Shown: positions 47,865 through 59,240, counted from the stretch's first letter. The stretch is 64,000 nt of DNA from Dryas octopetala (GCA_963921425.1 OY992834.1:14882164-14946163); one strand, 5' to 3'. The notes: generated by a model not told the origin, from the sequence alone. Made by a program: numbers and translations.

Positions 47865-48040
47865 CCGTATCATGCATTCAAGGGAAGCTAAGTACCATGC
47901 ATTCAAGGCGCGGGTATGGAGAATGCATTCACGGGAACCTCAGTACCATGCATTCAAAGGCAAATAAATATCATGCATTCAAGGGAAACTAAGTACCATG
48001 CATTCAAGAAAATCCCATAATACCATGTATTAAAGGGAAG
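47865..48040. repeat. Imperfect CATGCATTCAAGGG repeats
   Basis: Seven or so copies of (AC)CATGCATTCAAGGGAA spaced 20-35 bp apart in the 3' part of the gypsy fossil. Non-coding. Confidence 0.8.
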
Positions 48041-49164
48041 GGCATCCTACCCCATAAACGGGTTGGACACCCTCCAAATCATCCAAATTTCATAAAGTAC
48101 AAACTTAATAATGAAAAGAGTCTGCAATTTGGTACGGGCCACACCCGACCATATAACTCAAACAAAAATAGGGCGATGGTCCGCCCACCCCTGCCCCCGG
48201 GCCATGTTTGCTTCAAACATTTATTTGGGATCCTCTCCCATGTCATGTTCCCCACCTATGGATGCTCCATCCTCGGGCTCTTCCCCCTGGGTACCTCCCT
48301 CTGGGACGTTGGCATGCCCATCATTACTGCCAGCCCCTAGCAGACCACCTGCTTGGCTTGGCTCAGCTCCTCCCCGCACTGCTCCAACTCTTGCCTAGCC
48401 TGGTCCGCCTCCTGGCCTGCAGTAGCTCGGCATGCAATGCATTGTTCTGCCCGACCACTTGCCCACCCCCATGTTTCCACACCCCATCCGGAGTCGGGGC
48501 ACACTTGGCCTCGTCAGTGTCTCATCACTTGTAGACGCCTGGTCGGACTCTCTATCATCCATGGCATTGCCCTCCCTTAACGAATCGTCTGAGACAACCA
48601 TGGAATGTCCGACCCCACTACACCTGCCCATCCAAGAAAAAAAAAATCAAGATGGGAAGTGCTCGGAATACCAAGACAACACCATGGAAATATCAAGATC
48701 GCTACTGGTTTCCCACCCCTCATATGTGCTCTTCCACCCCCAAATTTACAACATTCACCCTATCACTTTTCACATGCTCAGCCACCAACCATTTATCAAG
48801 GCCAATATTCAAAAAATCAATTCAAGGGGAAGAGCAATGACAACCCAATCCTTACCAGTATTCCGCGGCTTCAACAGCTCAGACGGGCTCCGACCCACTA
48901 ATCTTGTTTCCTATGTACCTGGCCAAAAACACAACAACACCCAATAAATTACAAAGTCCAAAAATGAAGGCGTGTGGCCTACCCAGTGCTCAGCAAGGTT
49001 TATACCCACCTGCACCTCCACCTGCCCCTCCCACAAATTTCACAACTCACAAATCACAATTCCAAGGTCCGCCTCAGGCTAGACGACCACAGTTGCTCAC
49101 AATTCTCAATTTTCCAAGGAAAAATCAGTATGTCAATTAGGTAGGAAAATTTCGAAATTACCTA

Positions 49165-49525
49165 CCTCAAGCCAGGCAGCCCGACCAGCGCACCACCTCC
49201 TGCCCGAGCAGCCGCGCACCCAAGCACCACCTCCTGCCCGAGCATCCGCGCACCCGAGCACCCGAGCTGACCCGTGCACCACCGCGCAGCAGCCCAGCCC
49301 AGCAGCCCGCGCTGCCCGAGCCCACCAGCTGCTCCGAGACGAGCAGCCCTTCAGTCCAGCCCGAGCCACCCACACCTGCGCAACCCGAGCCGAGCAAAGT
49401 CAGCCCTTCCGCACAGCCCCCTGCCCGAGCAGTCCAAGCAGCCTTCCTGCCCAAGCAGCCCACGCCCAGCCTTCCTGCCCGAGCAGCCTACGCCAGCCCG
49501 CGCAGACCCAGGCTCCGGATCCGAC
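49165..49525. repeat. GC-rich minisatellite based on GCCCGAGCAGCC
   Basis: About 360 bp of degenerate GCCCGAGCA(GCC) and CACC units, far GC-richer than its surroundings. Open frames on both strands (Ala/Pro/Arg/Gly-rich) are by-products of the repeat and not genes. Confidence 0.85.
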
Positions 49526-49540
49526 CCGAGCCCAGTTGGT

Positions 49541-51319
49541 TATATGTCTCCAGACGGCGCCCATCCTTTTTAGATGTGCTTCTGCTAAAGACTGAAACTT
49601 AGGAGAAAATTTCTAGAGATGGTTGTTGCTGGAGACATATAACTCACTAAGATAAACAAAATCAATTTAGTAACTTAGGAGTAACTCTAACTATTTCTTG
49701 TTTTTGCTTTATGCTTGTAACTGAAATGACAAGGCTTATAGTCCTGCATGTTAATGCGTGCTATAGTGCTATGCTGATGAAGGGGTTGCGACAGTCACAT
49801 AATTCTGGCTTTGAACAAAAATATGGTGGTACAACTTGAGTGATTATATCCATGCCTGGTTTAGGGTCAAGAATTGACTGGTATAATGCTTTTTGTAACT
49901 CTAGCTGCAATGTTGTTGCTGCTTCTACAAATTTCTTGAAAATGTGTTGTTGGAAATGGAAAGGAAGCTGTCTCATTTTTGCTCCAAGTGATGTAATCGT
50001 CACCTATGATCTTTGCTGGTGAAACTGGCTCATTAGCCTTTTCTAATATTTGCTCATGGGTTGTGTGAGTTCCTTTAGAAACCTACTGAATTACTCTATA
50101 GTATTGGGTTCATGAGTAGCCTCTTGTGTTCTAATAATTAAATGTTGAAAATCCTGGGATAATAATTAATCTTGATGTTGTAATTTCAAGATACGATAAT
50201 GTTCTATTATAATGTTCTATTATACTATTATGATCATTAGAATGTAGTGTTGAAAATATGGCCTAAAACCAATGACAATTGGTTAACCAAAGATGTTTGG
50301 TTGAAGTGACTTGAGGGATATTTCAATTGATATGAATTGTACATTAATAGGACATATCTTGGGAGAAAATGATGGGTCTTGTAGAACACATCTCCATCGC
50401 CATACCTTTGATGCCATATATACCTAGAAAATATGTTGATCTAGTAGCCAAGATCACTTTTTTCTCTTCATCTTTTCTTCTCCCACACTTGGTGTGGAGT
50501 AGCTTTAGAGAGATCACACTTGGGATCTTAAGCCTCTAGCCTAGATGAGAGTTCATCCTCTTGGTGGAACCAAACCTTGAAGATGGACATGAAATGAATG
50601 TATGCCCATGGATGTGTGCAATCTTGGGTTCTACCCAAGATGGTTAATTTTCAAGGGTAATTTCTCATCCTAATTCTATTTCTAGTTTTTCATGCATGTC
50701 TCATCCAACCTAAGGATCTTAGGGCTAAGGAAAAAGGTGATTAAAATTGAGAATGCATCATGCTTCCACACTTAAATATATGTTTTATTCTAGGTTCACC
50801 CACCTTTCCCTTCACATAGACCCTTGCGAAAAGAGCATTGTGTGTAGTCTACTGAGAAAACAATATTGGAAGCGCTAAAGAAGGGAGAATATAATGAGAG
50901 TGACAATGGTGGTAGTTAAACAAGTTATGAAAAGTTGCTAATTATTATTTTATTTTTTTTTCAAAAGATATGAATCTATGAGCATAAACCCAAATTAATT
51001 CAGAATAAAGAGTGACGTATATAGCAGTATCAAAACCACAATAAGAAAACAAAACATACATCATACAAAACAAAACACAAGACTAGTTGGTAAAGCTAGT
51101 TGATGAGATATTGTTTAGTGCTCAAGGATTAAATTAAAGGAAAGAAGCTGAAACAAGGAAAAGTAATATAAATATAATGACGTACACCAAATATTGTCGA
51201 GAACAACAGTATAATATGAACCAATTTGAAAACATATGAAAATTAAATTGAGATCAAAATCCTACAAAATAAATATAACATTGATCATACATCATATGTG
51301 ACTGAAATCTTATATTCAG
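49541..51319. other. Intergenic DNA
   Basis: No supported gene. A minus-strand 80-codon frame at 50003-49761 has no family I recognise. TATATGTCTCCAG at 49542 and CTGGAGACATATA at 49637 form a short inverted pair of unknown meaning. Confidence 0.5.
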
Positions 51320-52569
51320 TCACTGAAATCTAACAACTATACAAGAAATATCATCTTGGTGACGATAGCCTGGCACTTTGAGTGCCTGTTCAATAAGGTG
51401 TTGTGCTGCTTCTGAGGAATTCTTTATTTCTCTAATGGAATCCACAACTTGTTGGTTAGACATGACCTTCCATAATGGCTGACTTGCCAACACAAGAAAT
51501 TCTGTCTCACCATCTATCATCGATCTCAACCGCTATATCAGGCTCAGAACTGATAAAATGGCTATAAGATATGCCACCGAATGCCCTTGTTAGAGGAAAA
51601 TCCCCATTAACCAATGGTCCACGCCCTAGAGAATCTTTTACATAGCCACCTCTCTTCAAAATAGCTTCTCTTTCTTTTTCATTACTGGGCACATGATCGA
51701 CAGATAGTTGTTTAGCCTCACCACTCTTACTAATAACAGCCCGAGAATCCCCAACATTCGCTATCACCAGCTTATAATTCGCCTGAAGGCCTTGCTTTAG
51801 TAATATTGCCGTAACTGCAGTTGAAGCACATGACCCCCCAAAATCAACATCAAATTTTGCTTCCATAAGAATTTCCCTATTGGCGTGACGATATCCTTCT
51901 CTCACTACATGCAATGTGTCTAACCAAAAAAAAGGATGTGCTTGAGAATCCATGGAGAAAAAGGTCTTCAAGTATACATGTAAGAATTTAGGAATTCCAT
52001 AGCTTAAATAGCCATCAAATACAGCAAATGCTCCACCCTCAAGCTGACCAAAACTTTTAGCCAAAGCAAATGTATAGTCTTCCATAGGATACTGATGCAA
52101 TCCCTTTACCATTTGGACTCCATATGTTAAATTTACATTAACTGAATGATTTGACATTGTACTGTTTTCATTTTCAAAAACAGGAGGAGGAGGAGGAGGA
52201 GGAGAGGGAGGGCGAGGAGGAAGATTAATAGGAGAAAGAGGAGGAGTATGTAGTGATATTGAACCTCTTTTTGGTGAAGAAATTTTTGATGGTTCACCTG
52301 TACCTAATCCCAATATATTTTGTTTGGAACCTAAACCAGGTACCTCCCCTTTGTGGATAATTGTTTTGGCACCTTCTATGATTTTAGCAATAAAATTTTC
52401 CAATATGTTTGAAATAATCAGAATTAGAAGAAAGTGAAGGGAGAATTTGGGAATGAGGCTGTTGTGGAGAGAAATACATGACAAGGTCATGATCATCAGC
52501 TGCCACAGCCATTGACACTGATAGAATAAGCACAACGAAAGCTCTCATTACCATCATCATTGTCACCAC
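51320..52569 (-). pseudogene. Signal-peptide PP2C-like pseudophosphatase (clade F-like), two frameshifts
   Basis: On the minus strand, a signal peptide (MRAFVVLILSVSMAVA, from 52548) leads into DDHDLVMYFSPQQPHSQILP. A 1-nt insertion near 52400 shifts the frame. It continues IIEGAKTIIHKGEVPGLGSK, a proline run (PRPPSPPPPPPP), and a PP2C domain: VKGLHQYPMEDYTFA, FAVFDGYLSYGIPKFL, SCASTAVTAILL, VIANVGDSRAVISKSGEAKQ, LSVDHVPSN and TRAFGGISYS. A 4-nt insertion (51524-51521) shifts the frame before MIDGETEFLVLASQPLWKVM; the domain ends DDISCIVVRFQ. Clade F phosphatases have DGH, AFGD and ASDGLW at these places. Here they are DGY, AFGG and ASQPLW, so metal-binding aspartates are lost and catalysis is unlikely even apart from the frameshifts. 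Two truncated copies lie at 33.6-34.2 and 34.3-38.5 kb. Confidence 0.88.
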
Positions 52570-53480
52570 AAGCTAATTAAGTTTCCCCCTGAAATCTTAT
52601 TCTTGGCTTATGGCTCACTCTTACTTCATTACTTCCAAATAAATAGAAAAGCAACATTCATAAACAAATTAAGAAAACTCTTTATTTAGTTATTTTTTTA
52701 ATTAATTAGAGGAAAATTCGAGAAGACTTTAATTTCGGTGCATGCCTCTTATAAAAAAAAAAAATGAAGTTTTCACTGATTGTAATATTATTGGTTGGTT
52801 AAATCATTAATTTAGCATTTTGGCTTTTCTCTAAGGATTCTCACTATATATATATATGTGTGTGTGTGTGTTCTCGAGTTCAAAGAGCTATTTTGAATAG
52901 AGGCCGGTAATTAATTATGGTATTTTACAACATTATCAAGTTATTGTTTACAAGTTAAAAAAGAAAAGAAAAAAGAAACGAAAAATGTCAAGTGACTTTT
53001 GGATTTGCATTTTGGCAATGGTTGTTGTATGTTTCCAAGTCCAGAAGAACTTCTACCTTATCCAAGGGAGCCCCACTTCCCCAAGCCTATCCTAATCAAA
53101 ATTCAACTACCTAAAGTGTGACGCCCCAGGACATGGAAACGCCAGAGCGGCACCTGGCCAATCTTGAGATCGAGTACAACACCCAATCCCCGAGTGTTAT
53201 AGTCCTAAAACCCTTAACTCTTAAGGCAGGTTAAGTCCTTTTTGGTTAAGTAAACCGGGTTTGGATCAAAGTTAAAGTGCCAGTAAAAATATAAATGACA
53301 ATTGAAGAATTATTTTTTTTGAAAACCAAACCGAAAGGTTACAAGTTAAATTAATAACTTCAAAAGAGTGCATAGCCAACTATTGAGCTACTTCCAAATA
53401 AATAGAAAAACAACATTCATAAGCAAATTAAGAAATCTTTATTTAGTTTTTTTTTAATTAATTAGAGAAAATTGGTTAAC
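52570..53480. other. 5' flank of the PP2C-like locus and a second partial copy of that flank
   Basis: 52620-52740 (ACTTCCAAATAAATAGAAAA, then TTTATTTAGTTATTTTTTTA) recurs at 53390-53470 and also upstream of copies 1 and 2 (34195, 38380). Between them, 53117-53330 starts GTGACGCCCCAGGACATGGA, a common start for plant gypsy LTRs. It may be a small LTR fragment. Confidence 0.5.
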
Positions 53481-54243
53481 TTCAGGTTCAGTCCATTTTA
53501 TAGACTCTTCTTATACTATGAAAATAGGGTTTAGACTCAAGTCCTTTTGTATGAGTCAACTTCCACGTCATAACTATTATTCCCACAAGTTCCTACTTTT
53601 TACAACAATTGCCACCCGGTCATATCAAACATTCAAACTCCTCCCTGCCCACGTAGTTCTCTCCTTAATTCCTTGGAAATAAATTTTTTCTAGCTTATCT
53701 CCTAATTCACCATGATTTGTGGAGGTGTAATCTTCTATTGATTTTGGGCCTTTAAATATATTTCAATACAAATTTGTCTCCAGCACGTTGCCTCTTCCTT
53801 CGGTTCAAGTTGTACCAAAAAAAAAAAAAGTTCAGGCAATTCCACGCAATAACTAAATCATGGCTTTGAAGAAAGAAGGCAATCAACTAAATGAAAGACA
53901 GGAATTATGACTTTGTTAGTAATTGGTTTCGAATTGTGTTTTCTTTCCTTTTTTTTAACAATTTCATATCTACCAAATTTAGGGTTTTAGGTATTCGTGA
54001 TTTGGGTTTTTTGGATTTAAGGTACCATTTTTTATGGTTTTTGGTATTCATTATTGTGAATTTTTGGGTTGTAGGTATTTGTGATTTGTAGTTGGGATTT
54101 TGGTTAATCTTCTATGTTTTAACAATTTTGTAAGGACCATTAATTTGTATTGCCATTATTCCATTGACACAGGAAAAACATATATAGCCCACACATTCGC
54201 AAAATTTGAAAAATGTTGACATCCTCTCTAGAGAAGGCTTGTA
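53481..54243. other. Intergenic DNA
   Basis: T-rich; a short repeat of GGTATTC(G/A)TGATTTG and TTTGGGTT occurs near 53990-54090. No gene supported. Confidence 0.5.
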
Positions 54244-54650
54244 TATAGATATGCTTCTTCTGTTGAGGTATACCTCAACTTAAACATTATGAGGTATAGC
54301 TTGTGGGACCCACTCCACATTGTAGTTCGATGATCGAAGCTGTTTATTTTTTAAGTCTATATACAAGAATCATCCTTGCAAAAAATTATATAAATCAGAA
54401 ATCGTTGAACCATTTGATTTAATGGTTATCATTTCAAGGGTTAATGGAGTTCATATATTCGTCTATTTATTCTATCACAATTAGATGTCTTAATGGTTTC
54501 TAATTTACCTAATTTTTTACAAGGATGATCTTGTATAGAGACTTAGAAAATAGACGGTTTCGATAATCAAATTACAATGTGCAGTGGGTCCTACAAACCA
54601 TACATCATCATGTTTAAGATGAAGTATACCTCAACGGAAGGGGCCTCTAT
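54244..54650. mobile_element. Foldback MITE 1 of a TA-flanked trio
   Basis: Arms of about 150 bp: left CTTCTGTTGAGGTATACCTC and right, inward, CTTCCGTTGAGGTATACTTC, continuing with TAAACAT(T/G)ATGA, GGACCCACT and AGTCT(A/C)TATACAAG. Both ends abut TATATA tracts. No coding capacity. Confidence 0.85.
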
Positions 54651-54660
54651 ATATATATAT

Positions 54661-56264
54661 AGGAAAATTTTCAAGTAAGGATGTCCTTACTTTAAGAAAA
54701 GTAAAAACATCCTTTTTGGACAAAAAAATTCAATGATCGGAACAGTCTATATTTTAGAATATCATTCAAAAGTCACCCTTAGGCCTTCCACTATGGCAAA
54801 TCCATTTTTTGTGACCCAAAACCCATTTTGGGTCACAAATAGTGCTGTGACCCAATTCTCACATTTATGGTGCTGTGACCCATTTTGGGTCACAGTGTTT
54901 TATACATATTTAAAATATGCCTTATTGATTAAGTGATATTTAATTGATAATTTTAAATTTAAAGTATAATAAAAATGATTCTAGTGATCTTATTTTAATG
55001 AGATCTTTAAAATAAGGTCAATATTGAATATATTTAAAATAAGAAAATTTCATAAATTAGACAACATAAGCCTTACAACATCGGGACTTCAACAACCACA
55101 AACAAGAAAAACAACACGATGATTTAAAGGAAAAACAAGTACAACATGATCACTAAAAGAAAAAACAAGAACAATACGAGGATTTAAAGAAAAAACAACA
55201 ACAACAACTGCATTCGACATGACAGAAAATAAATCGAACTTCTTATTCGGTCAATATGTTGGGGCAAGTGGTGGGTTCCCCTCTCGGATCCAGATGTGCT
55301 CAACCTTTTTGTGTAAATTTGGTAAACAAAGGTTGTAAATTGTGATGAAACCATATGAGTGTTGTGTGATATATATAGACATCCTTGAAAATATAGCTGT
55401 TGGAGGGTTTGGGGAATTTTTTAAAATTTTTTCAAAATTTTTTGGCAATTTTTCGGATATTATATCTATTTTAAATGATTTATTAAATATTTGTTAAAAA
55501 AAAAAAGGATATGGCCGATCTGGACCGTTGATTATCAACGGTCCATTAATCTCAGCCGTTGATCCATTTCCGGCCCATCTAAAAAAAAAAAAAAAAAAAA
55601 AGGCAAAACGCAGCAGCCGTTGATCACCAACGGCCGGCCGATCTGGACCGTTGGTGAGTCAACCAGCCAGCCACGCGTCAACGAACGAAGGAAGGCAGGC
55701 GCTGCAACCGAGGAAGCCTACTGTCAGCCGACACCTGCGTCAGCAACAGCAGCGTGCGTCAGCAGCCACAGACGCGGGGCCCACCCGCTTTTTTGCCCAG
55801 CCTGACGTTCTCTCTCTTCACGTGGGCTGAATTGTGGATTTGGGTCACAGCCCATTTTGGGTCACACTGCTACACACATTTGGGTTACACTTTGGGTTAC
55901 ACCCTCTTTTGGGTCACACATTCCGGCCCATAGTATTAGGGTGTGACCCATTTGTGGCCCAAAATGGGTTTTGGGTCACACAATCCGGCAGCATAGTGGA
56001 AGGCCTTACAAAAAATCAACTGGATTAAAAACTGCTTAGCTAATTTATTCTAGAAAACATCATTTCAATTTTATTTGACGGATTATATTTGTCTGCACAG
56101 TTTAGGAGATCAAACAATCACCGATTTGGTTGATTAGGGAAAACCCTTGAAAATGAATCTAAAAAATGAACGGTTTCGATAATCGAACTGCATTGTCAGG
56201 TGTTACACAGAGAAGATGTTCTTACTTTTCTTGAAATAAGAACATCCTTACTTGAATGAGCCTG
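54661..56264. mobile_element. Foldback element 2 of a TA-flanked trio, host of a nested element
   Basis: Ends, read inward: TTCAAGTAAGGATGTCCTTA and TTCAAGTAAGGATGTTCTTA, then AAGAAAAGTAA(A/G)AACATC. Outer edges abut TATATATATA on both sides. Its right arm holds AACGGTTTCGATAATCGAAC, also found in foldback 1 (near 54553), so the two are related. Most of its length is the nested element 54782-56005; the original was only about 380 bp. Confidence 0.82.
54782..56005. mobile_element. Nested PIF/Harbinger-like non-autonomous element (1224 bp), TTA target duplication
   Basis: Ends GGCCTTCCACTATGG... and, inward from the right, GGCCTTCCACTATGCTG, with TTA on both sides (54779-54781, 56006-56008). 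GTGACCC/GGGTCAC occurs many times near both ends (subterminal repeats), the usual sort of transposase-binding array. The middle has GATCTGGACCGTTG and AACGGTCC palindromic pieces and long A-runs (55495-55507, 55581-55600). No transposase. Confidence 0.85.
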
Positions 56265-56282
56265 TATGTATATATATATATA

Positions 56283-57431
56283 GGGAAAATGTTAGCAAAA
56301 AGACTATAACTATACCCTTATTTTCAGTTGAGGATCCCGTTTTTACTTTGCTTCAAGTAAGGACTATTATTTTTCAAGTGTTTCAATCAAGGATATTCCG
56401 TCAACTCCGTCAAATTTTCTGTTAAAACCTTGTCACGTGAGGGTCACGTGACCAATTCATAAGGATGAAAAAGTAATTTCTCTTAAAAAAATATTAAAAA
56501 ATAAAATTAATGAATTAAAAAAAAAAAAAAAACACCTCCCAGCACCGCCACTCCTTACAACATGCCGACCCGACCCTCCCTATTCCCCTACCTAGCCCTG
56601 CCCCTCCGCCTCACCACCTAGCCCGACCCTCCCCTTTCCCCCTCCCAGCCCTGCCCCTGCCCCTACCCCTATCCCACCACCTAGCTTGGCCTTGTCCAGA
56701 TCGAAGAGAGAGAAAGCGAGAGAGATAGAGATATAGAGAGAGAGAGAGAGAGTAAGAGATAGAGGCGGCAAAAGGATAGGGCAGGGTCAGGGCTGGGTGC
56801 GACGGGGCCAGGGCTGGGTAGGGAGTGTGACGAAGATGGGTTGGGGAATGGGAAGGGCCGGGAGAGAGAGAAAGAGGGTCGGGCTAGGTGGTAGGGGGAG
56901 GGGCGAGGCTGGGTGGGGGAAGGGAGAGGGCCGGGTCAGCATGGTGTAAGGGTTGGGTGCGAGAAAGAGAGGAGAGGCAGAGAGAGATCGATGAGAGAGA
57001 AATAGAGGAAATGCAGAGAGAGATGAGAGAGAAAGTGAGTCTGAGAGAGAGAGGAAATGGGCGGGGCTGGGCTGATGGGAAAGAAGGATGACGAGTGGAA
57101 GAGGAGTCACCGATGATAGAGGGGAGTCGATGGTGGTGGCTGGGGAGTGAAGGTGGGTCGGTGGTGGCTGAGGGTGAGGTCGGTGTGGTTGGATTTCAAT
57201 TCCCAGCTTTTTATTTTATTTTATAATTATTTTTTAAATGCACAAAAAATACATAAATGCCCCTGCAAACTGGTCACCTGACAAGGTTTTAACAGAAAAT
57301 TTGATGGAGTTAACGGAATATCCTTGATTGAAACACTTGAAAAATAATAGTTCTTGATTGAAATAAAGTGAAAATGAGATCCTCAATTGAAAATAGGGGT
57401 ATAATTATAGTTTTTTTGCTAACATTTTCCC
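56283..57431. mobile_element. Foldback element 3 of a TA-flanked trio (1149 bp)
   Basis: Perfect-looking ends GGGAAAATGTTAGCAAAAA and its inverse, with arms of about 150 bp (TCAATCAAGGATATTCCGT, TTTTCTGTTAAAACCTTGT). TATATA tracts lie on both sides. The interior is first C-rich, then strongly purine-rich (GAGAGAGA, about 56700-57060); the frames there are composition artefacts. Confidence 0.87.
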
Positions 57432-58426
57432 ATATATATATATATATATATATAACTTGTCTCAAAACATTTTTTGGGACCCTTGAAAATTGTGGACCCC
57501 GTGCGGGTGCTCCTGTTGCACTTGCTCAGGCTGGGAGTCAAAGGTAGATGAGGGGTGGTTGAGAGTGGGGGATGGTGAGAGGAGGTGTTGGAAGACTAGG
57601 ATTTTACAATTTTAAGTTTTAACTTTATCTTTTATTTTTAATTGAATTTCAATGTTTCCAAACATTTTTAAAAGTTCAAGTTTCTTAAAGAATTTTTAAT
57701 TATATTTTTATCTACATGTCACAAACCTACTTTCCACGTTTCTATACTAATTCAAATTTTTTTTTTTTTTTTTTTAGATTTAGAAAGAGAAAGAATCGAA
57801 TTTGGATGTTGAGGGGCAAACTCTACGGTCTTCTACCTACGCTACTAATTCAAACTTTAAGTTTAATATTGCAATTTTTAAAAGACATGGACCAAAGTTT
57901 TATTTGGACCACACCATAGATGTGTAAAGTATATTTGACCCTAAAAATTAAGTTTCTAAGAATTCATTACAAGAACTCAAAAAGAAAAGTTTTTAAATTT
58001 AGTATTACTGTTATAGTTTAGAAAAACCAAATTTATGCAAAAAAAAAAAAAAATACCGAATAAAATTCAAAGTTATGATACAACAAACCGGCTTGTCCAT
58101 TGTTATGGACACTCATAACTTAAAACTGGACTGTATAAATTGAGGTTACCTTTTTGGGTTTAAGTAAACATAATTTTGTTCCTCCAAGAAAGAAAAAAGA
58201 AAGTAAACAATTTGACTGGAAGCCTTGAATCGTTCCACTAAAAATTAAGAGGGGCAACTTCATGGAATCTAGCTAGAAAGAAATTTTAGTGGTTGTGTTT
58301 CTTGTTTCCGTTGGTAATTCGCTCTCATTAGCGATGAAACGCAACTTGATTATAATTAGTTTTTTTTGTTCCAACACACTCTTGTTTTGGTTTAAAATAA
58401 AGAGTTATTTATAAAAATGCTCCCCT
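57432..58426. other. Intergenic DNA
   Basis: (TA)n at 57432-57452, T- and A-runs, no gene supported. Confidence 0.5.
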
Positions 58427-58600
58427 CATGAAAAAATTATTTGGTGTATTCGAGGTGTAACTTATCTAACGTGTAAGGGTATTATTAGACGATATATTTA
58501 TATTAATAGGGTACAATATTAATAACATCTACTCATATTATGACACGTTAAATTGATTACACTATGTGGCGGTATCATTTACACAAAATAATTTCTCATG
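58427..58600. mobile_element. Small MITE, same family as 11165-11345
   Basis: Ends CATGAAAAAATTATTTGGTGTA and, inward from the right, CATGAGAAATTATTTTGTGTA. The core ACGTGTAAGGGTATTATTAG, then ACGATATATTTATATTA, is the inverse of the core of the 11-kb copy. Confidence 0.72.
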
Positions 58601-59164
58601 CCTCACTTTATACTTTAAATTTCATTTTATCTCATTTTTTCTTCCCAAATTTTAATTAACGTGTTTTTAATTTCCTCAATCCGTCAACTCCATCTACTTT
58701 ACCGTCTCCTATGCTAATATGGCGTATAAACAACAAAATTTTGGAGGAGTATGCTTTTTTTCTTTTTTTAAACTTGTGCTCACAAAAATACTCTTATAAA
58801 AATTGTGAAGTTGACGAATGGGGACAAATTGACAAATGAATCAAAAAATTTTAAAAAAAGTGAGACACAAGTAATAATTTAGGGATATTTCTATAAGTAA
58901 CTCTAACGAAACTCCAAACTAAACATATGAGTTATGACCGCCCAAAAAAAAAAAGCCTGAGCCCACTATATTTATTATAGTCCATAAATTTAAACTCCCT
59001 GACCATTTAAAAGTTTGACTAAATTCCCATTCAAACTTTCTCAAAATGCACATGGCCAACCACCTACACAAATGCACCCTGACGCACGGACCCACGTGCA
59101 CTTACCATCCCGAAGCATGCTGACACAAGCCTCACACATTTTGTTAAATTTTAGCAAAAATGTG

Positions 59165-59240
59165 AGGACTACAAAACGGAAGAATGGGGAGTCAAACCAA
59201 ACCCACTTCTATGAAGCCACAATAGCCAACCAGCTGCGCT
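59165..59240 (-). mobile_element. Possible tRNA-related SINE piece
   Basis: Minus strand: TAGCGCAGCTGG fits an A box and GGTTTGACTCC a B box, about 32 bp apart. No cloverleaf can be drawn with confidence, so it is not called a tRNA gene. Confidence 0.35.

Larger units (their letters stand above)
44249..49540 (+). mobile_element. Ty3/gypsy LTR retrotransposon fossil, broken (Tat-lineage-like)
   Basis: A 5' LTR is read as about 44249-44978, followed by TTTGGCGCCGTCGGTGGG, a primer-binding-site sequence common in plant gypsy elements. A gag region follows (about 45130-46900) with retrotrans_gag motifs (ITPYTGKEDPYDHLMSF, GSARDWFYQLPPGS). A retropepsin-like segment is seen near 47155-47220 (DCGSSVNILF) and a short polyprotein end near 47600-47705 (EVLRPGTYRLSA). 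Most of pol is not seen, nor is a 3' LTR; the 3' limit is an estimate from where GC-rich element-like sequence stops. The element looks broken, with several disruptions. Internal repeat fields are listed separately. With one LTR it cannot be dated by LTR divergence. Lineage is inferred from gag and primer site. Confidence 0.85.

Noticed and set aside
49133-49573. Ala/Gly/Trp-rich and Pro-rich frames on both strands
   Set aside because: Produced by the GCCCGAGCAGCC minisatellite; no conserved protein features.
50248-50900. Possible solo LTR starting TGTTGAAAATATGGCC
   Set aside because: The start resembles a copia LTR, but no matching end or flanking duplication could be found.
56787-57110. 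Ser/Pro/Leu-rich frame on the minus strand and Arg/Glu-rich frame on the plus strand
   Set aside because: Composition artefacts of GAGAGA-type purine runs inside foldback element 3.
59165-59240. tRNA gene on the minus strand
   Set aside because: Only A- and B-box-like motifs are present; no acceptor stem or anticodon arm, so kept only as a possible SINE piece.
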